Assembly (NCBI RefSeq): GCF_022788715.1
Contig: NZ_CP085171.1
Coordinates: forward strand, 1 to 21,520
Direction: 5' to 3'
DNA from: Sulfitobacter sp. DSM 110093
Lineage (GTDB): Bacteria > Pseudomonadota > Alphaproteobacteria > Rhodobacterales > Rhodobacteraceae
Length of the DNA stretch: 21,520 nt
Position numbers and translations under genes: made by a program. This document shows, piece by piece, positions 13,760-21,469 of the stretch. The notes under the pieces were generated by a model. That model made no database searches and was not told where the DNA came from. It was given only the letters and a program-made list of their open reading frames with translations. Each line of letters opens with the position of its first letter. Position 1 is the stretch's first letter.

Positions 13760-14305
13760 TTATTTGATGCGTGAAACCGTGGAGCGGGATACCCCAAGAA
13801 TGCGGGCAATCTCGGCGTTGTCTTTTCCCTCAAGGCGCATCTTTAAAACTACATCACGCTGATATTGTGAGAGTTTGGGGGGTCTGCCCAACCTGCGCCC
13901 TGCCTGTCTGGCACGAGCGCGGCCCTCGGCAGTGCGCTCAGCAATCAAAGACCGCTCGAATTCTGCAAGACCACCCAAGACAGTGAGAATGAGTTTACCG
14001 GTGGGCGTGGTGGTGTCTGCCCATGAGTCTGACAGCGCCTTCAACTTCGCGCCCTTGGTTTCGATCTCGTGGACGATATCCAAAAGATCGCGCGTTGATC
14101 TGGCCAACCGATCGAGGCGCGTGACCACTAGCACACCCCCTTCGGAGAGGGTTGCCAAGGCTTTCCTCAGTTCCGGCCGATCGCTCCGCGCGCCGCTCAT
14201 CGTCTCTTTGAACACAGGAACACACCCCGCCATACTAAGCTGTTCAAGCTGAGCATCGAGGGTTTGGCCAGAAGTAGAAACGCGAGCGTAGCCAATCGAA
14301 TTCAT
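13760..14305 (-). CDS. Serine recombinase, resolvase/invertase family
   Basis: The 181-residue protein is a small serine resolvase. The catalytic serine is S10 in YARVST, and the active-site arginines lie in the VTRLDRLARSTRDLLD segment. The long E-helix region LILTVLGGLAEFERSLIAERTAEGRARA is typical, followed by GRRLGRPPKLS and a helix-turn-helix (DNAEIARILGVSRSTVSRIK). Its size matches Tn3-type and plasmid resolvases. With no transposase nearby, the likely role is resolving plasmid multimers at a res site, although a leftover of a transposon is possible. The upstream 100 bases hold nested inverted repeats suited to a res site. Confidence 0.92.
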   Translation of the reverse strand: MNSIGYARVSTSGQTLDAQLEQLSMAGCVPVFKETMSGARSDRPELRKALATLSEGGVLVVTRLDRLARSTRDLLDIVHEIETKGAKLKALSDSWADTTTPTGKLILTVLGGLAEFERSLIAERTAEGRARARQAGRRLGRPPKLSQYQRDVVLKMRLEGKDNAEIARILGVSRSTVSRIK

Positions 14306-14410
14306 GCAGGCATTATGAACGCGATTTTCGCACGCTCCAAGAGATTGATTTCATTGGGTCAAGAATCGCGTGCATAAGTCCTGATTTATGCACGGTGCAT
14401 GCGTTCAACT
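14306..14410. other. Candidate res site upstream of the resolvase
   Basis: Several nested inverted repeats lie here: CGTGCATAA (14369-14377) with TTATGCACG (14386-14394), ACGCGATT (14319-14326) with AATCGCGT (14364-14371), and TGAACGC (14316-14322) with GCGTTCA (14401-14407). Resolvases bind multiple inverted subsites next to their own gene. The first pair also contains the stop codon of the membrane-protein gene and may help end that operon. I could not match a consensus subsite. Confidence 0.4.
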
Positions 14411-14961
14411 AGATAATGCAGCCCCAAGAGGGTCACGACAAGCAAACTAGAGATAATCCACACATAGAGCCCCCACGCAGCTCGTCCTGCAACGCTCATA
14501 GCATTTTGCGCCCAAAGCGCTGTCGGTTGGGTCACCGTCAAATGGACTTGCAGCACGCCAAAGATATAGAGGATAATCGCCAACGTGGCGCAGTATCCGA
14601 AAATGATCGCCAGGAAGCGCCTTCTGGTCAACGTCTCCTTGATTTCGTTGCCTTTTCGAATAGTGCTGAGGGTTGGCGCACGCCCCTTCATCACTTGATC
14701 CAAGTTCTCGTTCGAGAAGCTCGAAACCGCTGCCAGTGCTGCAATGTAGAACCCGACCAAGATACCCATCAAGGCGTTCACATCTCCGATCAGTTTACCC
14801 TTGTCGAAGGCTAGGAACTGATCTCCCCAGATTTGGAAGCCACCGAAAGCCACCACGAAAAAGACCGTCGGATAAATCCACTGATACCAAAAAATGTCAG
14901 GGCTTCGTAGCCGCAAGAACGACAATACCGTGAATACTTTGGTGTGTTTCTGAAGAGCCAT
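14386..14961 (-). CDS. Four-helix inner-membrane protein, third gene of the Type ISP operon
   Basis: The 191-residue protein shows four clear hydrophobic segments: about 24-45 (WYQWIYPTVFFVVAFGGFQI), 62-83 (NALMGILVGFYIAALAAVSS), 113-138 (RRFLAIIFGYCATLAIILYI) and 160-185 (AAWGLYVWIISSLLVVTLLG). A basic cytoplasmic-type loop containing RKGNEIKETLTRRR lies before segment three. I recognise no family. Its ATG follows the upstream stop with one base between, so it is co-translated with the 319-residue protein. Small multi-helix membrane proteins are often effectors in anti-phage systems (KwaA of Kiwa is also a four-helix protein of similar size), but I see no sequence basis to call it KwaA. Confidence 0.8.
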   Translation of the reverse strand: MALQKHTKVFTVLSFLRLRSPDIFWYQWIYPTVFFVVAFGGFQIWGDQFLAFDKGKLIGDVNALMGILVGFYIAALAAVSSFSNENLDQVMKGRAPTLSTIRKGNEIKETLTRRRFLAIIFGYCATLAIILYIFGVLQVHLTVTQPTALWAQNAMSVAGRAAWGLYVWIISSLLVVTLLGLHYLVERMHRA

Positions 14962-14962
14962 G

Positions 14963-15922
14963 CTAGACGCCTACATTGTTGGCGACTTCGAGCATCTTCT
15001 GAATCATGTCCTGACGAAACGCCTCGTAGCGCTGTGTTAAAGGCGGATCAAAGTCACTGACGATTTCATTCTGCACAAATGCCTGTTCGAGAATTTCATC
15101 CCCGTTGTGATGCACCTCGGTTCGTTTGATCTGGCCATTGTCAGCTTTGATCCTCACGAAAATCTGGGTGTCATCAGCCCCACCTCTGAACACTCCCAGA
15201 AAGCCACCAATGCGCCCGAAGATCGTGCGCGCTTGGTCTTCCGTGACACGTTTCTTCACTTCCCACCTGGCCTCGTGGACAACCTCTTCAACGATCGGAT
15301 CTTCATCGAGTCCGTCTTCGTGGTTTGCCTCGTGGCTAATAAATTCGACGTCTTGAAGGGTGCCAGTCCGCAAGGCTTCACGGATCGTTCTGGATTGGTG
15401 ACCATCAATTTCAAAGACAGGACGAAAGCGCTTGGGATTGCCATCGTCGTCCTGCACTTCCTTCTCATAGAGTGCGTTCTTGCAGATCCAAGTCAAATGA
15501 TCCTTCACTGAAGACAGGTAAATGCCTGGAACCTTCTCGATCATAATCAGATGTCTTCCATGCGGATCAGCCGCCTTTCGAATCATGATGTGAGCGGCGT
15601 AATGCCCGCCCTCGTCTTCGTCCTTCTCGATGTCGCGTGTCTCTAACGTCTCGAAATGTAAAAACGAAACACCCGAAACATTCTTGTCACCGACCTGCAA
15701 AATAAGGCGATAATAGTGGTCGTCTTCCGCTAGGTCAGCGCACCACATGAGCCGCGAATTCTTAGAGTATGGCCGATGCACATCATCGCGGGCGATGCGG
15801 TCGTTAAGCGCGGCAATCAAATCTCCGATCACAAAATCCGGTGCAAAATGCGGGGCGTTGGCGCGATTTCTGATTGCCAGTTTCCCGACTGCGATCCACC
15901 GATAATTTGAGGGTAATGCCAT
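14963..15922 (-). CDS. Unrecognised 319-aa protein, second gene of the Type ISP operon
   Basis: A soluble, acidic protein of mixed strands and helices with no motif I recognise. Its first half has strand-rich stretches (YYRLILQVGDKNVSGVSFLHF, then HLIMIEKVPGIYLSSVKDHL). The middle has a very acidic linker (HEANHEDGLDEDPIVEE), and the second half has TIFGRIGGFLGVFRGG and ends in a helix. It starts 18 bases after the Type ISP stop with AAAGGA upstream and is directly coupled to the four-helix membrane protein. Position argues for a shared role with the restriction enzyme or for an independent two-gene defence unit read from the same transcript. KwaB-like size and pairing with a four-helix protein are suggestive only. 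Confidence 0.75.
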   Translation of the reverse strand: MALPSNYRWIAVGKLAIRNRANAPHFAPDFVIGDLIAALNDRIARDDVHRPYSKNSRLMWCADLAEDDHYYRLILQVGDKNVSGVSFLHFETLETRDIEKDEDEGGHYAAHIMIRKAADPHGRHLIMIEKVPGIYLSSVKDHLTWICKNALYEKEVQDDDGNPKRFRPVFEIDGHQSRTIREALRTGTLQDVEFISHEANHEDGLDEDPIVEEVVHEARWEVKKRVTEDQARTIFGRIGGFLGVFRGGADDTQIFVRIKADNGQIKRTEVHHNGDEILEQAFVQNEIVSDFDPPLTQRYEAFRQDMIQKMLEVANNVGV

Positions 15923-15940
15923 TCAATAATCCTTTGCCGT

Positions 15941-18900
15941 TCAATCAATATCCAACTTAGGAAGCCCTCGAACGATTTTCATCGTCTCAAGGCTTACCGT
16001 GATCACCCTCTGGAACAGCTCAAGCGGATAGGCGGGGTTGCCCATGGTCTCGATCGCGTAGCGGTTGGCGTCGTTGGTGATGCCGCTCTTCTTGTCAGTT
16101 TTCACGACCTGGCGCTCCATTACCCATTCGAGGGCAGGCTTGCCGTTCACCACGTAGTCATAGGCTTCGAGCGGTATGCCCTGCATGGTGATGTTGGCGT
16201 TGTAGATCACCGTGCTCTTGTCCTTCTCGCGCGCGTTGCCACCAAACTTCATTTTGGTCACGCGGTAAAAGGCTTCGGGGTCTTTGATCACCGCCGTGCG
16301 CAAATCGCCCTGCTTGATCGTGACGGGATAGGGGTCGACGCCCTCATAGTTCACATGCATCTCGCCCAAAGCGCGACCCGCACGGCTGAACGCCCAGAAA
16401 TCCTCCGCCTTCTTCACACAAGGAATGCGGGGCAGTTCCTTGGTGAGATTGTCGGCGTAGCGGCTGCGGTAGTCCTCGGAATGCAGAAGGCCATAGACAT
16501 AGTAAAACAGGTCTTCCTTAGTGATCTCTTCGCCTGGATAGGCAGCCATGAAGTGCGCGAGGCCAGCATCGGTGATGGCATCGCGCGACCGATAGCCATC
16601 GAATGTTTCGGTGTTTGCAAAAAGGCCGTCTGCTTCTGTAGCCTCTTCAAAAACCTTAAGAGGGAAGCACTGGCCGTTGTCGTGGTGCTGAATATCTGGA
16701 AGCTTTTCTGTCATAAGGACGGAAAACCCCGACCGAGCGCCTGATCCACTTGTATGAATTACTCTGTTTTTAACGCTTCCGTTGGGAAATATCCTCGGCA
16801 TCTGGTAGACCATCTCGTTCAAACGCCGACCATAATACATCCACTGGCGTGAAAACGGTCGGTATTGAGAGATAACAATTTCCCCGTCAGAAAAATCTAA
16901 CGGTTTTTCTTTCTTCAAATCTCCCTTGAGGGCACGAGTCCAGCTGATCCTTTCTGGGTCAGTGTCAATGAAGTCATCGACACTCCCATCAAATCCTGAA
17001 GAGCGTTTTCGGCGAAGCTCGGAATTATAAAAATCGATATGTTCTTTTATATTCTTTTCAAGCTTCTGTTTTCCAAAATTGTAGCACCATGCATCGCGGT
17101 TCGTTACCACACCTAGAGAAAAGTTTTCAAATACCTTCTCTACGGATTTATCCTTCTTCTCCCCAATCCGAATGAAAGCATCAAAGCTGGTATCACGTTG
17201 GTTTAGCCAATCACCATGATCATCTGGGACAACTTCCTTCCAGGATTCTCCAATTCCCTGTAAGCTTCCCAAGCTTGATATGGCTGCGAGCTTTTCTCTC
17301 TCTTGCAAGTTGTCACCGATATCAAAGACCTTAATCTCTCCAGTCTTTTCGGCATCTGGGTTCTTTACGAAAACACTGATCGCAACCCCCGTCATGCTGC
17401 CAGAGCCAAAGACATTACCGCCTTCACCTGCCCGCCCCTTACTGAGCATATTCTTGCGAATGTCGCCTCGAAGATGGAAAACGTAGAGGTTGGAAAACTC
17501 TTCTGCGAGGCACTTTCGCATTCCATCCGCAAAGCCTCGTTCGATCCATCCACTCCCTGAGACGTAGGCCATGACACCGCCTGCCTTACCAATGCGATCG
17601 CTGCCCCAACGTATTGCGCGGATATAGCTGTCATATAGATTTCGTTGAAGCGTGGCCTTAGACCGTGCAGCGTATGTACTGCGAATTTTCTCATCGAGAC
17701 CAGGGTAGGAGACGTTTGCCGCGTTGTCGTTTTCGCTGCGCTGTCCGGTCGAATAAGGCGGGTTGCCAACAATCACTCGGATATCTGTTGCTTTCTGACG
17801 CTTCCGGCGCTCCGAGTTGTCGGGCATGTAGTGCGAGATCAGATCGTCACTCTCGTACATCTGGAAAGTGTCCGTGAGACAGATGCCTTCGAACGGCACA
17901 TAGCCCCCGCCTTGAAGGCCGTGATACACCGCCTCGATGTTGATCGCCGCGATGTAGTAAGCCAGCAAAACGATCTCGTTGGCGTGGATTTCATTGCGGA
18001 ATTTGTGCTCAAGTTCTTCGGGCGCGATCAAGCCAGACTGCAAAAGCCGCGTAATGAAGGTGCCGGTGCCGGTGAAGGGGTCAATGATGTGGACACCTTC
18101 GGAGCCAAGGGTCTGCCCAAATTCCTGCTGCAATACCTCGTTCACAGAGTGGATGATGAAATCCACGATCTCGACGGGTGTGTAGACGATGCCAAGCTTT
18201 TCGGTCGTGCGCGGGAAAGCGTTACGGAAGAACTTGTCGTAGAGCTCCACGATCAGCTTTTGCTTGGCCGAAGGATCGGTGATGCCCTGGGCGCGAAGCT
18301 TCACGCTCGCGTAGAACTTTTCGAGGTCTTTTGATTCCTTGTCGAGGTTAGCCTCGTTGAGAACGTCCAGCACGCGCTGCATGGCGCGCGAGACGGGGTT
18401 TTCACTGGTGAACTGGTGACCCTCAAAGAGCACTTGGAAAACGGGGCGCGTGATGATGTGCTGCGCCAGCATCTCGATCGCATCGGCCTCGGTGATCGTG
18501 TCATTCAGATCATCACGCAGCTCGTCAAGGAAATCGTCAAAGGATTTGCGGGCGGGTGTGTCAGGGTCTTTCAAGATGCCTGTCAGGCGCGTGATGTGGT
18601 TCTTGGCAATGTCGGCAATGTTGCTTGCCCAATCTTCCCAATAGTCCCGCGTCCCGCATTTCTTGACAATTTTGGCCATGATGGCGCGTGAGAACTCATC
18701 GACCGAGAAGACCATTTCGGTCTGCTCGGGGCCGGTCGCAACGGGGTCACGCCCTGGCGTGCCGATATTCGATCGGGCGGCTGCGGCCTTGGTTGGCAGG
18801 TCCTCGACCACGGCCGTCACAGCCTTCAGCTCGTCGCTGTCGATCTCTGGCGCGGCGGTGATGCCGATGATCTCGATCTGGCCGCTCACGTCCTGGCCAA

Positions 18901-20842
18901 GGGATGCCTTGTTGATCGTCGCATCAAAGCGATCGTCATGGGCACGAAGGGCATTCAGGATTTGCCAGACAACACGGAATTTCTCGTTGTCGGCAAGCGC
19001 CTGCTCGGGCGGCACACCTGCGGGCACGCCCACGGGCAGGATCACATAGCCCATTTTCTTGGTGTCGGTCTTGCGCATGACGCGGCCAACCGATTGCACG
19101 ACGTCGATCTGGCTCTTGCGCGGGTGCAAGAACATGATCGCATCAAGGGCGGGCACGTCCACGCCTTCAGAGAGGCAACGGGCATTGGTAAGAATACGGC
19201 ATGTGTGATCGCCTGCGTCGGCCTTAAGCCAATCAAGAAGCCTGCCGCGTTCCTTGGAATTGAAAGTGCCGTCCACATGCTCGATCTCGCAGCGGAGTTG
19301 GTCATCGTCTTCCTCGATGTCATCAAGGATCGGATCATCACCAAGGAATTCATCGACCACGGCCGCAAATTCGTCGCGGATCAGCTTTGAGCTGCGGATA
19401 TCTTTGCAGAACGCCAAGGCGCGGCGCATCGGGTGCGGATCGGCGGCAACATCTGCTTTCATATCGGTCTTGGTCAGCGCTTTATAGCATCCGACAATCT
19501 TGGTCGCATCATCGAGGACAAGCTCGCTTGCGCTGTCCGCAAGGCGCTTTTGAACGCCGGTGCTGATGAGCCCCTCGTCCATCGCCAGAACGATCACCTT
19601 GTAGTCGGTGAGCAAATTGTTCTGCACTGCCCACGAGAAACCACGATAAAAGAGGGTTTTTCCAAAGAGGCCTTCGTCGTCCATCGAGGCGAGTACAGCG
19701 TCGGCGTCGTCAGCCTTGGCTTTGACGTTATCGCCAAAAATGCGCGGCGTAGCGGTCATGTAGAGCCGCTTCTTGCCCTGGATCACGTCATTGTCGTGAA
19801 CCTTCACGAAGTTGGATTCATCGCCGCCTGCGAGGGTTGCGCCGGTCGTGCGGTGTGCTTCGTCACAGACGATCAGATCGAATTCAGGAAAGTCGTGCTG
19901 CTTCTGGGCATCGGCGATCACCTGAATGGATTGGTAGGTCGCAAATACCACTGTCATCTTGTCAGGGGCAGGATGATTAACGCCTTCTGCAAGCTTTGCC
20001 GCATCGGTGCTGGCCGGAAAAGCAAGATCGAGGATGTCGATCTCGGCCACGTCATTGTTGTTCGCGCGGCGCTTGCCAACTTGGGTGTCAGAGCACACCG
20101 CAAATGATCGGAGCGGTGTTTCGGTGTCGCCCGTCCATTCGCGCACGGTTTGCGCCATGAGTGCGAGGGAAGGCACAAGAAACAGTACAAGCTTGCCCTG
20201 CCCCGCCAGGTCTTCGGCAATCTTCAAGCTGGTGAAGGTCTTACCGGTGCCACAGGCCATGATCATCTTGCCTCGATCGGCTTCGGTCAAACCCGCGCGC
20301 ACTTCACGCAATGCTTCCTTCTGGTGCGTCCTAAGCGTCTTCTTATCAGCTAGGACAACCTCGCCATCGGCGGAGAAGGTTTCCCAAAGGATCGGGCTTT
20401 CCTGAAGATCGTTGAGTCCGATGCGGATGGTCGGGATCGCCTGCCCTCGGATCATCGTTTCGGCATTTTCGCTCCATGTGCGCTCAGTGGTGTCGATGAT
20501 CACACGGCGCTTAAAAGGCTCTTTTCCTGAAGCGGATATAAAACTGTCGATATCCTCTTTGCGGATGCGATAAGCGGCGTCATAGAATTTGCACTGAATG
20601 GCGGCGTAACCGTCTTCGTCCTTGAGCTTTGCTATAAGGTCGATGCCTGTGTCTCGGCCGTCCCAGCCTTGCTCAATTGCCCATGCGGCATAGGGCTTCA
20701 CATCTTCATATTGTTCGACCTGCACGGGATCGTGGGTCAGGTAGGCAATAGATAAGCGTTCAAAATACGTGCCTTTGTCCCGTTCGGTGCGCGCGGCTTC
20801 TCGATATGAATTCAAAAGGTCTTGGAGAGAATTAGTCGTCAT
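15941..20842 (-). CDS. Type ISP restriction-modification enzyme (single polypeptide)
   Basis: The 1633-residue protein has the full LlaGI/LlaBIII-like order. An Mrr-type nuclease domain (about 1-160) shows GIDLI with D68 and Q83-x-K85. A superfamily 2 translocase has ACGTGKT (196-202), DEAH (327-330), TAT (363-365), LTNARCLSEGVDVPALD (551-567) and QSVGRVMR (583-590). A helical coupler follows, then an N6-adenine methyltransferase with VYTPVEIVDFII (886-897), DPFTGTGTF (921-929) and NPPY (1027-1030), and then a C-terminal target-recognition region. Such enzymes methylate one strand of an asymmetric site and translocate to cut unmodified DNA. Key catalytic residues are all present, so it looks intact. 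DNA for residues about 1165-1400 is markedly AT-richer than the rest, consistent with a swapped recognition domain. Confidence 0.95.
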   Translation of the reverse strand: MTTNSLQDLLNSYREAARTERDKGTYFERLSIAYLTHDPVQVEQYEDVKPYAAWAIEQGWDGRDTGIDLIAKLKDEDGYAAIQCKFYDAAYRIRKEDIDSFISASGKEPFKRRVIIDTTERTWSENAETMIRGQAIPTIRIGLNDLQESPILWETFSADGEVVLADKKTLRTHQKEALREVRAGLTEADRGKMIMACGTGKTFTSLKIAEDLAGQGKLVLFLVPSLALMAQTVREWTGDTETPLRSFAVCSDTQVGKRRANNNDVAEIDILDLAFPASTDAAKLAEGVNHPAPDKMTVVFATYQSIQVIADAQKQHDFPEFDLIVCDEAHRTTGATLAGGDESNFVKVHDNDVIQGKKRLYMTATPRIFGDNVKAKADDADAVLASMDDEGLFGKTLFYRGFSWAVQNNLLTDYKVIVLAMDEGLISTGVQKRLADSASELVLDDATKIVGCYKALTKTDMKADVAADPHPMRRALAFCKDIRSSKLIRDEFAAVVDEFLGDDPILDDIEEDDDQLRCEIEHVDGTFNSKERGRLLDWLKADAGDHTCRILTNARCLSEGVDVPALDAIMFLHPRKSQIDVVQSVGRVMRKTDTKKMGYVILPVGVPAGVPPEQALADNEKFRVVWQILNALRAHDDRFDATINKASLGQDVSGQIEIIGITAAPEIDSDELKAVTAVVEDLPTKAAAARSNIGTPGRDPVATGPEQTEMVFSVDEFSRAIMAKIVKKCGTRDYWEDWASNIADIAKNHITRLTGILKDPDTPARKSFDDFLDELRDDLNDTITEADAIEMLAQHIITRPVFQVLFEGHQFTSENPVSRAMQRVLDVLNEANLDKESKDLEKFYASVKLRAQGITDPSAKQKLIVELYDKFFRNAFPRTTEKLGIVYTPVEIVDFIIHSVNEVLQQEFGQTLGSEGVHIIDPFTGTGTFITRLLQSGLIAPEELEHKFRNEIHANEIVLLAYYIAAINIEAVYHGLQGGGYVPFEGICLTDTFQMYESDDLISHYMPDNSERRKRQKATDIRVIVGNPPYSTGQRSENDNAANVSYPGLDEKIRSTYAARSKATLQRNLYDSYIRAIRWGSDRIGKAGGVMAYVSGSGWIERGFADGMRKCLAEEFSNLYVFHLRGDIRKNMLSKGRAGEGGNVFGSGSMTGVAISVFVKNPDAEKTGEIKVFDIGDNLQEREKLAAISSLGSLQGIGESWKEVVPDDHGDWLNQRDTSFDAFIRIGEKKDKSVEKVFENFSLGVVTNRDAWCYNFGKQKLEKNIKEHIDFYNSELRRKRSSGFDGSVDDFIDTDPERISWTRALKGDLKKEKPLDFSDGEIVISQYRPFSRQWMYYGRRLNEMVYQMPRIFPNGSVKNRVIHTSGSGARSGFSVLMTEKLPDIQHHDNGQCFPLKVFEEATEADGLFANTETFDGYRSRDAITDAGLAHFMAAYPGEEITKEDLFYYVYGLLHSEDYRSRYADNLTKELPRIPCVKKAEDFWAFSRAGRALGEMHVNYEGVDPYPVTIKQGDLRTAVIKDPEAFYRVTKMKFGGNAREKDKSTVIYNANITMQGIPLEAYDYVVNGKPALEWVMERQVVKTDKKSGITNDANRYAIETMGNPAYPLELFQRVITVSLETMKIVRGLPKLDID

Positions 20843-20937
20843 TTAAGGCTACCCGTCCCGTCGATTATTTGCGCGTGAAAGCGCTTTATTTCTTTTCGCA
20901 CAGCTTCCAGTTGCCAGGAAGGAAATTCCCTAAACAA
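20839..20937 (-). CDS. Possible short frame overlapping the Type ISP start
   Basis: A minus-strand frame ends in TGA that overlaps the Type ISP ATG as ATGA. From TTG 20937 it would code LFREFPSWQLEAVRKEIKRF and then HAQIIDGTGSLK, about 32 residues of protein-like composition; the frame stays open back to 21010 without an ATG. It could be a leader peptide coupled to the large gene or the tail of a lost gene. There is no ribosome binding site, so confidence is low. Confidence 0.25.
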   Translation of the reverse strand: MFREFPSWQLEAVRKEIKRFHAQIIDGTGSLK

Positions 20938-20951
20938 TCGAGAGGCTTTTG

Positions 20952-20975
20952 ATTTTGCATGCTTGCATGCAAAAT
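20952..20975. repeat. GCATGC-type palindromic site 5 (most perfect)
   Basis: ATTTTGCATGC (20952-20962) and GCATGCAAAAT (20965-20975) are perfect 11-base arms around TT. The right side contains the same 14-mer found near parA. It lies about 110 bases upstream of the Type ISP start, where it could be an operator, and about 350 bases from the first iteron, so it could also be part of a centromere. Confidence 0.7.
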
Positions 20976-21041
20976 GCCTTGAATGATTGGTTACGCGTGA
21001 AGCCCGTTATTTGGTGTTAGCGAAAAAGACACACCCTCGCG

Positions 21042-21161
21042 CTACTTAAGACGGGCAACCATGGCCAGCAGGTTATCTGCCCGCGGGTTTCCCTTGGTAC
21101 TGAGCATGGGCATCAGGCTCTTGGGGTCTTTTTGTGGTGGGAGGGCGCGGGTTCGCCCCAT
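21042..21161 (-). CDS. Possible 39-aa peptide
   Basis: ATG at 21161 opens a short minus-strand frame coding MGRTRALPPQKDPKSLMPML and then STKGNPRADNLLAMVARLK. The composition and the pattern DPKSLMPMLSTKGNPRADNLL look like a conserved protein tail rather than random sequence, but I do not recognise it. No ribosome binding site is visible. It may be a small protein or the end of a degraded gene. Confidence 0.3.
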   Translation of the reverse strand: MGRTRALPPQKDPKSLMPMLSTKGNPRADNLLAMVARLK

Positions 21162-21234
21162 AATGGCGAAGGGTGGATATAAGTTATCAGCCGATTAGGC
21201 CGATGCCTTTCGAAGTAGCTTGAAGAACTGTGAG

Positions 21235-21262
21235 AGAGTTAAATAGAGTTAATATAGAGTTA
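21235..21262. repeat. Three phased AGAGTTA repeats, unwinding-element candidate
   Basis: AGAGTTA occurs at 21235-21241, 21245-21251 and 21256-21262, spaced 10 and 11 bases, about one helical turn. AT-rich phased repeats next to iterons commonly serve as the DNA unwinding element of plasmid origins. Confidence 0.5.
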
Positions 21263-21401
21263 CGGGATTCGGGCCGGTCGATAACTGTTTGAAAAGATAT
21301 GGTGAATCGGGCTTATTTTTCAAAATCGGTGTGTGAAGTGACGAAAGACGGTGTGTGAAATGACGAATCTTGGTGTGTAAAGTGACGAAGGAATTGTAAA
21401 T

Positions 21402-21410
21402 TTATCCACA
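21402..21410. other. DnaA box
   Basis: TTATCCACA is a perfect consensus DnaA-binding site, located between iterons three and four. It indicates that host DnaA takes part in opening this origin. Confidence 0.8.
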
Positions 21411-21439
21411 GGCTGAGAGCGTGTGTGAAGTGACGAATC

Positions 21440-21469
21440 TTGACGCCTGGTGTGTGAAATGACGATAGT
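21440..21469 (+). promoter_or_regulatory. Probable repA promoter inside the iterons
   Basis: TTGACG (21440-21445) is 18 bases from GATAGT (21464-21469). Iteron five fills the spacer, so RepA bound to it would exclude RNA polymerase. This fits negative autoregulation of copy number, as in other iteron plasmids. Confidence 0.45.

Larger units (their letters stand above)
20843..21234. other. Region between the Type ISP operon and the origin
   Basis: Roughly 390 bases hold the presumed Type ISP promoter, the GCATGC palindrome at 20952-20975 and two short minus-strand frames listed separately. An imperfect palindrome near 21190-21208 (ATCAGCC...GGCCGAT) is also present. I could not place a convincing promoter by eye. 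No RNA gene was recognised, although a small regulatory RNA near the origin cannot be excluded. Confidence 0.5.

Noticed and set aside
14386..15922. Direct naming of the two genes after the Type ISP enzyme as Kiwa (kwaA/kwaB)
   Set aside because: Only size and membrane topology agree; gene order is reversed and I cannot see sequence hallmarks, so it stays a hypothesis.
17645..18334. 229-codon plus-strand frame inside the Type ISP gene, with several similar ones along it
   Set aside because: These are shadows of the large minus-strand gene; the methyltransferase motifs on the other strand explain the sequence.
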